From positions 1-64,000 of the forward strand of contig NZ_JADNAT010000009.1 in assembly GCF_015550425.1 (NCBI RefSeq): a stretch of DNA of 64,000 nt, given 5' to 3'. This DNA comes from Clostridium sp. 1001275B_160808_H3. GTDB lineage: Bacteria; Bacillota; Clostridia; Clostridiales; Clostridiaceae. Positions 18,342 through 27,581 of this stretch are shown piece by piece; the stretch's first letter is position 1; each line of letters starts with the position of its first letter. The notes under the pieces were generated by a model. It did no database searches, was not told the DNA's origin, and saw only the letters and a program-made list of their open reading frames with translations. The position numbers were made by a program, and so were the translations under genes.

Positions 18342-19547
18342 GTGAAATCCTTTATATCATTAGAAGAAGCAATAGAAATACTAAATAATAACGTAAATAA
18401 TTTGAATATAGAAGAGGTAGATTTAATTAATGGATTAAATAGAGTAATAGGTGAAAATGTATATTCTCAAATTAATAATCCACCTTTTAATAAATCGGCA
18501 ATGGATGGGTATGCATTGATTTCTAGAGATACTGAATCAAACAATAAAAAATTAAAGGTAATAGATAAAGTCTATGCTGGAGGAAATTGTAGTAGTATTG
18601 TAAAAGAAAATACAGCAATTAGAATAATGACAGGAGCACCAATCCCTAAGGGAGCAAATGCTGTTATAAAACAAGAAGATGTAATTTTACAAGATGATTA
18701 TATTATTTTAAAGAAAAGTGTAAAAGAAAATGAAAATATCTGTATAAAGGGAGAAGACATTTCAAAAGGAGCTTTACTTTTAAATATTAATAAAAAGCTT
18801 GATTATGCTGATATTGGAATTTTAGCTAGTTCTGGATTAAAGAAAGTAAATGTATATAAAAAGCCTAAAATAGCTTTTATTAGTACAGGTGATGAAGTTA
18901 TGGATATAGGCTTAGAATTAGAAAAAGGAAAAATTTATAACAGTAATAAATATTCTATTTTATCTAGAATAAATGAATTAGGCTATGAAGCCAAATATAT
19001 AAATCATATAAATGATGATTTTAATGCAATAGGTAGTTATATAGAAGAAATTTCAAAGAAAGTTGATTTGATAATTACAACTGGAGGAGTTTCTGTTGGT
19101 GAGAAAGATTTATTAAAAGATGCTATAAATACAACAAGTGGAGAAAAACTTTTTTGGAAGATAACTATTAAGCCAGGTTCAGCAGTTTTATGTAGCAAGG
19201 TAAATAATTCAATTGTAATTAGTTTATCAGGCAATCCAACAGCAGCTTTAACAACTTTTGAATTATTAGTTAAACCAACACTTGAGAAATTATCTGGATA
19301 TAAAGAAATTAAAATAAATAGGGAAAAAGCAATATTATCACAAGACATAAAAAAGAAAAGTCCTCAAAGAAGGTTCATAAGGGGATATGTAGAAGTTGAC
19401 AATTGCAAACAATATGTACATATAACACAAACTAAATCAGGAAATGGAATACTTAGTTCTACAATAAACTCAAATTGTATAATTGAAATAGAAGCTAATA
19501 ATAATGGAAAAAATCAAGGGGATTTAGTAGATATTATAAAGCTTTAG
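18342..19547 (+). CDS. moeA: Molybdopterin molybdenumtransferase
   Basis: This enzyme inserts molybdate into adenylylated molybdopterin. The 401-residue length is standard. SAMDGYAL is at residues 52-59, MTGAPIPKGANAVIKQED and STGDEVMD follow, and TTGGVSVGEKD and LSGNPTAAL mark the MoaB-like domain. The start is GTG behind AGGAGG. It is the first gene of a tight operon (moeA, mobA, mogA, MoeA-like gene, moaC, moaA, MOSC gene) behind a Moco-riboswitch-like leader. Confidence 0.95.
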   Translation: MKSFISLEEAIEILNNNVNNLNIEEVDLINGLNRVIGENVYSQINNPPFNKSAMDGYALISRDTESNNKKLKVIDKVYAGGNCSSIVKENTAIRIMTGAPIPKGANAVIKQEDVILQDDYIILKKSVKENENICIKGEDISKGALLLNINKKLDYADIGILASSGLKKVNVYKKPKIAFISTGDEVMDIGLELEKGKIYNSNKYSILSRINELGYEAKYINHINDDFNAIGSYIEEISKKVDLIITTGGVSVGEKDLLKDAINTTSGEKLFWKITIKPGSAVLCSKVNNSIVISLSGNPTAALTTFELLVKPTLEKLSGYKEIKINREKAILSQDIKKKSPQRRFIRGYVEVDNCKQYVHITQTKSGNGILSSTINSNCIIEIEANNNGKNQGDLVDIIKL

Positions 19548-19555
19548 GAGAATAT

Positions 19556-20131
19556 ATGATAAATAAAACATTAGCTATTTTAGCAGGTGGAAAAAGTAGT
19601 AGGATGAATTATAATAATAAGGCATTATTACTTTATAAAGAAAAAACTTTTATAGAAAATATAATAAGTGCTGGAGAAGATTTTGATGAAATTATTATTA
19701 TATCAAATAATAAAGAAGTATATAATAAGTTTTCATTGAAGGTATTTAGTGATATCTACTTGGGAAATGGTCCTTTATGTGGAATACATTCAGCACTTAA
19801 AAACTCAAAAAATGATAAAGTTTTATGTATTGCTTGTGACATGCCTTTAATTACAAAAGAGACTTTAAATTTAATAGGAAATGTGGATGAAGAATACGAG
19901 GTTCTAATTCCTAAAATTAATGAAAAGCTACAACCTTTGTGTTCAGTGTATTCTAAGAGGTTAATACCTAAAATTGAAAATGCTTTAATAAAAAATGAAA
20001 ATAAATTGCAAAAATTTATAATGTCAACAAAATACAAAGTATTAGAAGATAAAAAATACGAGAAGTTAAATGAGATAGATTTTTCAAATATAAATACAGT
20101 TAATGATTATAAAGACTTGGAGGAGATTTAA
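19556..20131 (+). CDS. mobA: Molybdenum cofactor guanylyltransferase
   Basis: MobA transfers GMP from GTP to Mo-molybdopterin, giving the MGD form needed by the nitrate reductase subunits. The 191-residue product has the nucleotidyltransferase motif LAGGKSSRM at residues 9-17, GPLCGIHSALK and the metal-binding ACDMPL. RBS TAGGAGA. Its stop shares one base with the mogA start (TAATG). Confidence 0.92.
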   Translation: MINKTLAILAGGKSSRMNYNNKALLLYKEKTFIENIISAGEDFDEIIIISNNKEVYNKFSLKVFSDIYLGNGPLCGIHSALKNSKNDKVLCIACDMPLITKETLNLIGNVDEEYEVLIPKINEKLQPLCSVYSKRLIPKIENALIKNENKLQKFIMSTKYKVLEDKKYEKLNEIDFSNINTVNDYKDLEEI

Positions 20132-20622
20132 TGTATACTGTTGGAATAATAACAAGTAGTGATAAAGGATACGCAGGAGAAAGAGAAGATAAAAGTGGAG
20201 CTGTTATTAAAGAAATAATAGAAAATGCAGGTTTTAAAGTAGAAAAGATGGTTATTGTACCTGATGAAAAGGAAATGTTAAAAAAAGAGTTTATAAATAT
20301 GAGTGATGAATTAAAGGTGAACTTAATATTAAGTACAGGTGGTACTGGATTCTCAAAAAGAGATATAACTCCTGAAGCAACCAAAGAAATAATTGATAGA
20401 GAGGCACCTGGAATATGTGAAGCTATAAGAATGTATAGTCTTCAAATAACTAAAAGAGCAATGCTTTCTAGAGCAGTATCAGGAATAAGAAAAGATACTT
20501 TAATAGTAAATTTACCAGGAAGTCCAAAAGCATGTGAAGAAGCTTTAGATTTTATATTAGACGAGTTAAAACATGGAATTGGTATATTAATTGGAGAAGC
20601 AAAAGAATGTGCAAGAAAATAA
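20131..20622 (+). CDS. mogA: Molybdopterin adenylyltransferase (MogA/MoaB family)
   Basis: This protein activates molybdopterin by adenylylation before molybdenum insertion by MoeA. The 163-residue product has the family core LILSTGGTGFSKRDITPEAT, REAPGICEAIRMYS and IVNLPGSPKACEEAL. Assignment to MogA over MoaB rests on the partnership with moeA here; the families are closely related. RBS GGAGGAG. Confidence 0.9.
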   Translation: MYTVGIITSSDKGYAGEREDKSGAVIKEIIENAGFKVEKMVIVPDEKEMLKKEFINMSDELKVNLILSTGGTGFSKRDITPEATKEIIDREAPGICEAIRMYSLQITKRAMLSRAVSGIRKDTLIVNLPGSPKACEEALDFILDELKHGIGILIGEAKECARK

Positions 20623-20690
20623 GTTCATTCAAAAAAATTATAAAAATGAGTAACTAGACAAATGATTAACTTTATAGGAGATGCATTATA

Positions 20691-21707
20691 ATGAAAATGA
20701 TAAGCGTATATGATTCTGTTGGTTGTATATTATCTCACGATGTTACACAAATAATACCAGGAGAATTTAAAGGAAGACTTTTTAAAAAGGGCCATATTAT
20801 AAAAGCGGAAGACATAGAAAAACTGCTATCTATAGGGAAAGAACACATTTATGTATGGGAGCCTAGTGAAGGAGAATTGCATGAAAATGATGCTGCAATT
20901 AGAATTTCAAATCTTGTACTTGGAGATGGGGTATGTAAGTCAGAAGAAATAAAAGAAGGAAAAGTTGACTTTTTTGCAGATATAGATGGAGTTTTAAAAA
21001 TAGATAAAGAAGAATTATTTAAACTTAATAGCCTTGGAGAAATAATAGTATCAACATTGCATAATAATACTCCAATAAGAAAAGGAGAAAAAATTGGTGC
21101 AACTAGAGTTATTCCATTAATAATTGATGAAGAAAAAATAATTAATGCAGAAAAATTAATAAAAGATAAAATAATTTATATAGAGGAAATAAAGCCTAAG
21201 AAATGCTTACTTATAACAACTGGTAATGAAGTTTATAGCGGAAGAATTAAAGATGCCTTTTTACCAGTTATAAAATCAAAACTTGGATATTATGGTAGTG
21301 AAGTCATTAAGCAAGTTATTTTGCCAGATTCCAAGGAAAGAATAATAGAAGAAATAAAAAATGGCTTTAAAGAAAATGTAGATATGATTATATGTACAGG
21401 AGGGATGTCAGTAGATCCAGATGATGTAACTCCAACAGCAATAAAAGAATGTGGTGGAGAACTTGTTACGTATGGATCACCAGTATTACCAGGAGCTATG
21501 TTTTTACTAGCTTATTATAAAGATATTCCAATACTTGGAGTACCAAGTTGTGCTATGTATTCAAAAAGAACAGTATTAGATTTAGTGCTGCCAAGAATAC
21601 TAGCAGATGAAAAATTAACTTTAGGTGATATAGCAGCTTATGGACATGGTGGAATGTGCTTAGATTGTAAGGTTTGTACTTTCCCACATTGTTCTTTTGG
21701 AAAATAG
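20691..21707 (+). CDS. MoeA-like molybdopterin-binding protein with a C-terminal Cys cluster
   Basis: The 338-residue protein contains a MoCF-binding domain (LLITTGNEVYSGRI, IICTGGMSVDPDDVTPTAIK) related to MoeA/MogA. It lacks the SAMDGYA segment of MoeA domain 1. The C-terminus ends in four cysteines, C323-x2-C326-x2-C329-x4-C334, in MCLDCKVCTFPHCSFGK, which could bind zinc or an Fe-S cluster. It sits between mogA and moaC, so a role in Moco synthesis, storage or regulation is likely; the exact step is unknown. RBS AGGAGATG. Confidence 0.8.
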   Translation: MKMISVYDSVGCILSHDVTQIIPGEFKGRLFKKGHIIKAEDIEKLLSIGKEHIYVWEPSEGELHENDAAIRISNLVLGDGVCKSEEIKEGKVDFFADIDGVLKIDKEELFKLNSLGEIIVSTLHNNTPIRKGEKIGATRVIPLIIDEEKIINAEKLIKDKIIYIEEIKPKKCLLITTGNEVYSGRIKDAFLPVIKSKLGYYGSEVIKQVILPDSKERIIEEIKNGFKENVDMIICTGGMSVDPDDVTPTAIKECGGELVTYGSPVLPGAMFLLAYYKDIPILGVPSCAMYSKRTVLDLVLPRILADEKLTLGDIAAYGHGGMCLDCKVCTFPHCSFGK

Positions 21708-21716
21708 GAGGATATA

Positions 21717-22211
21717 ATGAATAATAAATTTACTCATTTTGATAATAGTGGAAATGCAAGAATGGTAGATGTATCAGAAAAAAATAAAACTGAGAGAGTT
21801 GCAATTGCAGTTTCTAAAATAAAAGTAAGCAAAGAAACCTTAGAGCTTATAAAAGAAGGAAAAATAGGTAAAGGTGATGTTTTAGGTGTAGCTAGAGTTG
21901 CAGGAATAATGGCAAGTAAGCAAACATCTAATTTGATACCTATGTGCCATCCATTAATGATATCTAGTTGTAATATTGATTTTGAGATAAATGATGAAGA
22001 AAGTAGTATTGAAATAAAAGCAACTGTAAAAATAGTAGATAAAACAGGAGTTGAAATGGAGGCATTAACTGCAGCAACAATTTCAGCATTAACAATATAT
22101 GATATGTGTAAAGCTGTAGATAAAAGAATGATTATAGAAGGTACTCATTTACTTAAAAAAACAGGGGGGAAGAGCGGCGAGTTTAATTTTTATGATAGCT
22201 CTTTAAAATAA
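21717..22211 (+). CDS. moaC: Cyclic pyranopterin monophosphate synthase accessory protein
   Basis: MoaC converts the product of MoaA to cyclic pyranopterin monophosphate, the first committed pterin of Moco synthesis. The 164-residue product has the hallmark blocks [36 protein letters not shown] and [31 protein letters not shown]. moaA starts one base after its stop. Confidence 0.96.
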   Translation: MNNKFTHFDNSGNARMVDVSEKNKTERVAIAVSKIKVSKETLELIKEGKIGKGDVLGVARVAGIMASKQTSNLIPMCHPLMISSCNIDFEINDEESSIEIKATVKIVDKTGVEMEALTAATISALTIYDMCKAVDKRMIIEGTHLLKKTGGKSGEFNFYDSSLK

Positions 22212-22212
22212 T

Positions 22213-23184
22213 ATGAAAGATAAATATAATAGAGAAATAGACTATTTAAGGATTTCATTAACTGATAATTGTAACTTAAGATGTATATATTGCATGGAAG
22301 AGAAGAATAATATTTTTCTTAAAGATGAAGATAAATTAACTAATGATGAAATATATAAAATAGTATGCGAAAGTGCAAAGCTTGGTATAAAAAAAGTTAG
22401 ATTCACTGGTGGAGAACCTTTAGTTAGGAAAGATATAGTAGATCTAATACAAAGGATAAACACTATACCAGGCATAGAAGAAATGTACTTGACTACAAAT
22501 GGAATATTACTAGAAGAAAAAGCAGAAATTCTTGCAAAATCAGGACTAAAAGGTGTTAATATAAGTTTGGATTCATTAAAGAAAGAAACCTTTAAAAGAT
22601 TAACTAGATTAGGAGATTTAAAAAAGGTACTAGCAGCAATAGATAAATGTATTTCACTTGGAATAAAAGTTAAATTAAATACAGTTATGATAGAGGGCAT
22701 TAATGATGATGAAATACTTGATTTTGTAAATTTAACTTTAGAAAAGCCAATAGATGTTAGGTTTATAGAGCTTATGCCTATTGGAGTAGGAAGTAAATAT
22801 AAAGGGATTAATAATGAAGCAATTATAAATATTATTAAAGATAATTATAAAAATTTCGAAGAAGTTAAAAGAATTAATAGTGGTGGACCAGCAACTTATA
22901 TAAAAGTAAATGGCGGTAGAGGTAAGGTTGGATTTATTAGTGCTATAAGCAATTGTTTTTGTGAGGATTGTAATAGGATTAGATTAACTTCAGAAGGTTT
23001 TTTAAAACAATGCTTACACTTTAATTATGGTATTGATTTGAAGGAATTAATTAGAAGCGGAGTTTCAGATAGTGAATTATCACATGCAATAAAAAATAGT
23101 ATTTTTGATAAGCCGGAAAAACATTTGTTTATGCAAAAAAGTAATGATAAAGAATTAAAGTTTATGAATCAAATTGGAGGATAA
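22213..23184 (+). CDS. moaA: GTP 3',8-cyclase (radical SAM)
   Basis: This radical-SAM enzyme rearranges GTP in the first step of Moco synthesis. The SAM cluster cysteines are C20, C24 and C27 (CNLRCIYC), and the C-terminal GTP-binding cluster is C250, C253 and C267. The protein ends in Gly-Gly, as MoaA proteins require for activity. The length of 323 is normal. No clear separate ribosome binding site is visible; translation may be coupled to moaC. Confidence 0.96.
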   Translation: MKDKYNREIDYLRISLTDNCNLRCIYCMEEKNNIFLKDEDKLTNDEIYKIVCESAKLGIKKVRFTGGEPLVRKDIVDLIQRINTIPGIEEMYLTTNGILLEEKAEILAKSGLKGVNISLDSLKKETFKRLTRLGDLKKVLAAIDKCISLGIKVKLNTVMIEGINDDEILDFVNLTLEKPIDVRFIELMPIGVGSKYKGINNEAIINIIKDNYKNFEEVKRINSGGPATYIKVNGGRGKVGFISAISNCFCEDCNRIRLTSEGFLKQCLHFNYGIDLKELIRSGVSDSELSHAIKNSIFDKPEKHLFMQKSNDKELKFMNQIGG

Positions 23185-23188
23185 AAAT

Positions 23189-23644
23189 ATGAGCAAGGTT
23201 TTAGCTATATGTACAAGTAAACACAAAGGAACTTTAAAAAATGAAGTTGAAGAAGCAAACTTCATAGAGGAATTTGGAATAGAAGGTGATGCTCACGCTG
23301 GTAAGTGGCATAGACAAGTAAGTTTATTAGCTTTTGAAAAAATTGATGAATTTAGAAATAAAGGTGGAAATGTTGATTTTGGTGCATTTGGAGAAAATTT
23401 AGTAGTAGATGGAATAGAATTAAATAAACTTCCAGTTGGTCAAAGATTAACAGTAGGAGAAGTACTTTTAGAAGTAACTCAAATAGGTAAGGAATGTCAT
23501 GATAAATGTGCTATATATTATCAAGTTGGAGAATGTATAATGCCTAAAAATGGTATATTTACAAGGGTATTAAAAGGTGGAAAAGTAAGAGTTGGAGATA
23601 AATGTACTTTGTTAGATAATGAAAAGAAAGTATTTACTTTATAA
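23189..23644 (+). CDS. MOSC domain protein
   Basis: MOSC domains are the sulphur-carrier domains of Moco sulphurases and related molybdenum enzymes. I choose the ATG at 23189, with GGAGG at a good distance; the in-frame TTG at 23174 lies inside moaA and in the ribosome binding site itself. The 151-residue protein shows EFGIEGDAHAGKWHRQVSLLAFE, GAFGENLVVDGIEL and the cysteine segment GKECHDKCAIYYQVGECIMPKNGIF. It is the last gene of the moeA operon, followed by a strong terminator. Its precise role with these reductases is not known. Confidence 0.88.
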   Translation: MSKVLAICTSKHKGTLKNEVEEANFIEEFGIEGDAHAGKWHRQVSLLAFEKIDEFRNKGGNVDFGAFGENLVVDGIELNKLPVGQRLTVGEVLLEVTQIGKECHDKCAIYYQVGECIMPKNGIFTRVLKGGKVRVGDKCTLLDNEKKVFTL

Positions 23645-23649
23645 TAAGG

Positions 23650-23699
23650 AAACATCTTGATATTTGGTTTTAATAATCAAATATCAAGATGTTTTTTAT
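23650..23699 (+). terminator. Terminator of the moeA-moaA-MOSC operon
   Basis: A 16-bp stem (AACATCTTGATATTTG and its complement) with an 11-base loop ends in TTTTTT. Confidence 0.9.
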
Positions 23700-23751
23700 T
23701 GTAAAAAAATAAATAGATGAAATTTAAATTATGAGAGGATAAATATAATTA

Positions 23752-23783
23752 ATTGTTTAGCGTGAATATAAAAAGTAAACAAT
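23752..23783 (+). promoter_or_regulatory. Inverted repeat upstream of the second reductase operon
   Basis: ATTGTTTA (23752-23759) and TAAACAAT (23776-23783) are perfect inverted repeats, about 45 bases before the start at 23828. A lone half-site CGTGA lies between them at 23761. A TATAAA -10-like element follows near 23796. The clean CRP/FNR palindrome seen before copy 1 is absent. Confidence 0.4.
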
Positions 23784-23827
23784 ACTAATAATATCTATAA
23801 AATGTTTGTTAAAGAGGGGTAAAAAGT

Positions 23828-25912
23828 ATGAAAGTTGTTAGATCTACTTGTAACTATTGTTCCATAGCATGTAATTTTGATTTTCATGTTGAAGATGATG
23901 GATTTATACAAAGGGTTAAGCCAGCAAAGGATTATCCTGTAAATAAAGGGTTTTGCTGTGTTAAGGGTCTTAATTTAGATAAACAAAATACTATATATGA
24001 AAATCCTGTATTACCATTACTAAGAAATGAAAAAGGGAAATTAGAACATATATCTTGGGAAAAAGCATTTAATATATTTGCAGAAAGAGTAAAAAAAATT
24101 CAAGATGAATATGGTAAAGAAAGTTTTGCATTTCTGAGTACAGGTCAATTATGTACAGAAGAAATGGCATTGGCAGGGCATATTGGAAGAACATTCTTAG
24201 GAGGGAATGGAGATGGAAATACTAGACTTTGTATGGCAACAGCAGTTGTTGCATATAAACAAAGTTTTGGGTTTGATTCTCCACCATACACATTTGAAGA
24301 TTTAGAATTATCTGATGTAATGATATTTATAGGTTGTAATCCTGTAGTAGCGCATCCAATCCTTTGGAGTAGAGTTATAAAAAATAGAAATAAAGATAAA
24401 AAAATAATAAGTATAGATCCAAGAAGAACTGAAACAGTAACTAATTCAGACATGTGGATAGATATAAAGCCTAAAAGTGATTTAAGACTTTTATATACAT
24501 TAGCAAATGTATTAATTGAAGAAGGGTGGATAGATGAAGAATTTATAAAAAATAGTACTGAAGATTTTGAAGGATTTAAAAATCATGTTAAAAAATATGA
24601 CATAAATGATGTTGAAGAGTACACAGGAATATCAAAAGGAAGAGTATTAGAATTAGCTAAAATAATACATGAAGGAAAAAGAGTATCATTTTGGTGGACT
24701 ATGGGTGTAAATCAAGGATATCAAGCTGTTAGAACTGCACAAGCCGTGATAAATTTGGCTCTTATGACTGGAAATATTGGAAGGCCTGGAACTGGAGCTA
24801 ATTCAATAACAGGTCAATGTAATGCTATGGGATCAAGATTGTTTAGTAATACTACTGGACTTTATGGTGGAGGAGAATATACTGATAAAGCTAGAAGAAA
24901 AGTAGTCGCTAAAGCTTTAGGAATTGACGAAGAGATGCTACCTAAAAAGCCTACAATACCATATAATGCAATAATTGAAGGTATAAATAATGGAACAATA
25001 AAAGCCCTTTGGGTACTAGCAACAAATCCAGTTGTATCATGGATAAATAGTTTGGAATTTAAAAAAGCAGCTGAAAAATTAGAGTTTTTAGCAGTGCAGG
25101 ATATTTATAGTGATACAGAAACCTGTAAATATGCTCATCTTATACTTCCTTCAACAAATGGGTTGAAAAAAGAAGGTGTTTTAATAAATACGGAAAGAAG
25201 ATTATCCAAGATTCAGCCAGTGCTTGAAAAGAAAGAAGATGAATTAAGTGATTATGACATATTACTAGGAATAGGAAATGCTCTTGGAATGGGAAGTCTT
25301 TTAGATAAATGGAAAACACCGAGAGATGCCTTTGAAACTTTGAAGGAATGTACTAGAAATATGCCTTGTGATATAACTGGTGTAAGCTATGATATGCTAA
25401 AGGACTCAAAGGGAATTCAATGGCCATTTAAAGAAGGAGATGATATTGAAAAAGAAGAAAGAAGATTATTTGAAGATGGAAAGTTCTATACTCCAAATAA
25501 AAAAGCAAAATTTATTTATGAAGATATAATTAATCCTCCTTTTGAGCAAAGTGAAGAATATCCATATATTTTAAATACAGGTAGAGGAACAGTTGGGCAA
25601 TGGCATACCCAAACAAGAACAAGAGAAATTCCAGATGTAGAAGCTATAATTATGAAGAAAGGGTACATAAATATAAATACTGATTTAGCAGAAGAGCTAG
25701 GTATTAAAGAAAATGATATGGTTAAAGTAAGTTCACCAAATGGAATAAGCAACCAATTCCTTGTTAAGTTAAGTAGAACTGTTAAAAAAGATCAGCTTTA
25801 TGCACCAATGCATTATATAGAAGCAAATTCTGTACTGCCATCAATATTTGATACGTACTCAAAGGAACCTAATTATAAATATGGTCCAGTAAAAATAGAA
25901 AAAATCAATTAG
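23828..25912 (+). CDS. Nitrate reductase, molybdopterin catalytic subunit (copy 2)
   Basis: This paralogue of the 13591-15675 product has the same length, 694 residues, and clear similarity throughout. The N-terminal [4Fe-4S] cysteines are C8, C11, C15 and C43 or C44. The Mo ligand is Cys135 in TRLCMATAVV, again followed by Met. SPPYTFEDLELSD and NPVVAHPILWSR match the nitrate reductase type. There is no Tat signal. It leads a second three-gene module in the same order. The two copies may differ in expression or in substrate. Confidence 0.83.
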   Translation: MKVVRSTCNYCSIACNFDFHVEDDGFIQRVKPAKDYPVNKGFCCVKGLNLDKQNTIYENPVLPLLRNEKGKLEHISWEKAFNIFAERVKKIQDEYGKESFAFLSTGQLCTEEMALAGHIGRTFLGGNGDGNTRLCMATAVVAYKQSFGFDSPPYTFEDLELSDVMIFIGCNPVVAHPILWSRVIKNRNKDKKIISIDPRRTETVTNSDMWIDIKPKSDLRLLYTLANVLIEEGWIDEEFIKNSTEDFEGFKNHVKKYDINDVEEYTGISKGRVLELAKIIHEGKRVSFWWTMGVNQGYQAVRTAQAVINLALMTGNIGRPGTGANSITGQCNAMGSRLFSNTTGLYGGGEYTDKARRKVVAKALGIDEEMLPKKPTIPYNAIIEGINNGTIKALWVLATNPVVSWINSLEFKKAAEKLEFLAVQDIYSDTETCKYAHLILPSTNGLKKEGVLINTERRLSKIQPVLEKKEDELSDYDILLGIGNALGMGSLLDKWKTPRDAFETLKECTRNMPCDITGVSYDMLKDSKGIQWPFKEGDDIEKEERRLFEDGKFYTPNKKAKFIYEDIINPPFEQSEEYPYILNTGRGTVGQWHTQTRTREIPDVEAIIMKKGYININTDLAEELGIKENDMVKVSSPNGISNQFLVKLSRTVKKDQLYAPMHYIEANSVLPSIFDTYSKEPNYKYGPVKIEKIN

Positions 25913-25921
25913 GAGATTATT

Positions 25922-26335
25922 ATGAAAAGGATAAAAATCGATAGAAAGAAATGTATAGGCTGTTTAACTTGTACAACTGCTTGTAAGGTTTCTCATGGAT
26001 GTAGAGATACAAGAGGAAGGATTGTTATTAATAGTGAAGGAAGGTATGCACCAATTTATTGTAGGCATTGCACAAGACCAGAGTGCGTATATTCATGTCC
26101 AACTGGAGCAATGAGAAGAGATGATGAAAGTGGATATGTCATATATGATAAAAGTCGTTGTGCAACATGTTATATGTGCATAATGGGTTGTCCTTATGGA
26201 GTATTAAAAATGGATTATCAAACTAATAGAGAAGTAATGAAATGTGATATGTGTCTATCTACAGATACTAAATATCCACATTGCGTAGATAGATGTCCTA
26301 TGGGAGCATTAACCTTAGAGGAGGTATATAAATAA
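25922..26335 (+). CDS. Four-cluster ferredoxin-type electron transfer subunit (copy 2)
   Basis: The 137-residue paralogue has four cysteine groups at 11/14/17/21, 47/50/55/59, 80/83/86/90 and 108/111/121/125, plus an extra Cys27. The fourth group has two more residues than copy 1. It is predicted to hold four [4Fe-4S] clusters and link the oxidoreductase to the molybdenum subunit. The RBS is AGGAGA; the stop overlaps the next ATG by one base. Confidence 0.9.
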   Translation: MKRIKIDRKKCIGCLTCTTACKVSHGCRDTRGRIVINSEGRYAPIYCRHCTRPECVYSCPTGAMRRDDESGYVIYDKSRCATCYMCIMGCPYGVLKMDYQTNREVMKCDMCLSTDTKYPHCVDRCPMGALTLEEVYK

Positions 26336-27558
26336 TGTCATATGTTATAGTAGGTGCATCAGCATCTGGAATTAATGCTGCAAGAACTATTAGAGAACAT
26401 GATAAAGATTCAGAAATAGTTTTGGTATCTAAGGATGATCATGTTTATTCAAGATGTATACTTCATCATTTTTTAGATGGGAGAAGGGATATTAAAGATT
26501 TAGACTTTACTCCTGACAACTTTTTTGAAATGTATAAAATAAAATGGATAAAAGGAGTAGAAGTTATTGGAATAGATATAAAAGAAAAATTATTAAAATT
26601 ATCTAATGAAGAAAATTTAAGTTATGATAAAGTTTTACTTGCTACTGGATCATCATCTTTTTTGCCTCCAATAGAAAATTTAAGGAGTGCTAATAATGTC
26701 ATAGGATTAAGAAATTTAGATGATGCTATAAAAATTAAAAATATTGCTCGAAAAGTAAAAAATGTTGCAATTCTAGGTGCTGGACTTGTTGGAGTTGATG
26801 CATTAGCAGGATTGCTGGATTATAACGTAAATATATCATTGATTGAAATGGGGGATAGACTACTTCCTCTTCAATTAGATAAATATGCAGCTAATATATA
26901 CGAAGAAAGATTAAAAAAAGAGGGTGTAAATTTAAAATTTGGCGTTAGGGCAGAAAAAGTAATTGTAGATGATGAAAATAATCCTATTTCTATAAAGCTT
27001 AGCACTGGAGAAGAGGTACCTTGTGAATTGATAATTGCTTGTACTGGAGTTCGATCAAATGTAGGCTTTTTAAAAGATAGTGGAGTTGAGTGTGATAAAT
27101 TTGGTCTTATAATAAATGCAAAAGGTGAAACAAATGTTAGAGATGTTTATGGAGCAGGGGATATAACAGGAAGAAATCCAATATGGCCAACTGCTGTTAA
27201 AGAAGGAATGATAGCAGCAAACAATATGGTAGGTAAAGAAAGTTTTATGGAGGATTTTTTTGGAAGCAAAAATACAATGAATTTTTGTGGAGTTGCTACA
27301 ATGTCATTAGGGTTGGTAGTAAAGCCAGATGATAGTTATGAAGAAATAACTGATATCGATGGAAAAGATTATAAGAAGATAATTTATAAAGATGGTGCAA
27401 TTTATGGAGCTATAGTTCAAGGGGATTTATCATATGTTGGAGTTTTGACTCAACTTATAAAGCAAAAAATTAATGTAGATAGAGTTAAAAAGCCTTTATT
27501 TGATATAGATTATTCTGATTTCTTTAATGAAACAGAAAACTTAGAATTTGTATATTAA
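26335..27558 (+). CDS. FAD-dependent NAD(P)H oxidoreductase of the nitrate reductase module (copy 2)
   Basis: This 407-residue paralogue matches the 16094-17317 product in length. The FAD fold is at VIVGASASGINAARTI, the NAD fold at AILGAGLVGVDALAGL, and DVYGAGDITG contacts FAD. GSKNTMNFCGVATMSLG and GAIVQGDLSYVGVLTQLIK are shared almost unchanged with copy 1. A channel-type gene starts 23 bases later, so at least four genes are probably cotranscribed. Confidence 0.85.
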   Translation: MSYVIVGASASGINAARTIREHDKDSEIVLVSKDDHVYSRCILHHFLDGRRDIKDLDFTPDNFFEMYKIKWIKGVEVIGIDIKEKLLKLSNEENLSYDKVLLATGSSSFLPPIENLRSANNVIGLRNLDDAIKIKNIARKVKNVAILGAGLVGVDALAGLLDYNVNISLIEMGDRLLPLQLDKYAANIYEERLKKEGVNLKFGVRAEKVIVDDENNPISIKLSTGEEVPCELIIACTGVRSNVGFLKDSGVECDKFGLIINAKGETNVRDVYGAGDITGRNPIWPTAVKEGMIAANNMVGKESFMEDFFGSKNTMNFCGVATMSLGLVVKPDDSYEEITDIDGKDYKKIIYKDGAIYGAIVQGDLSYVGVLTQLIKQKINVDRVKKPLFDIDYSDFFNETENLEFVY

Positions 27559-27581
27559 TAATAAATACAAAGGAGCAAATC

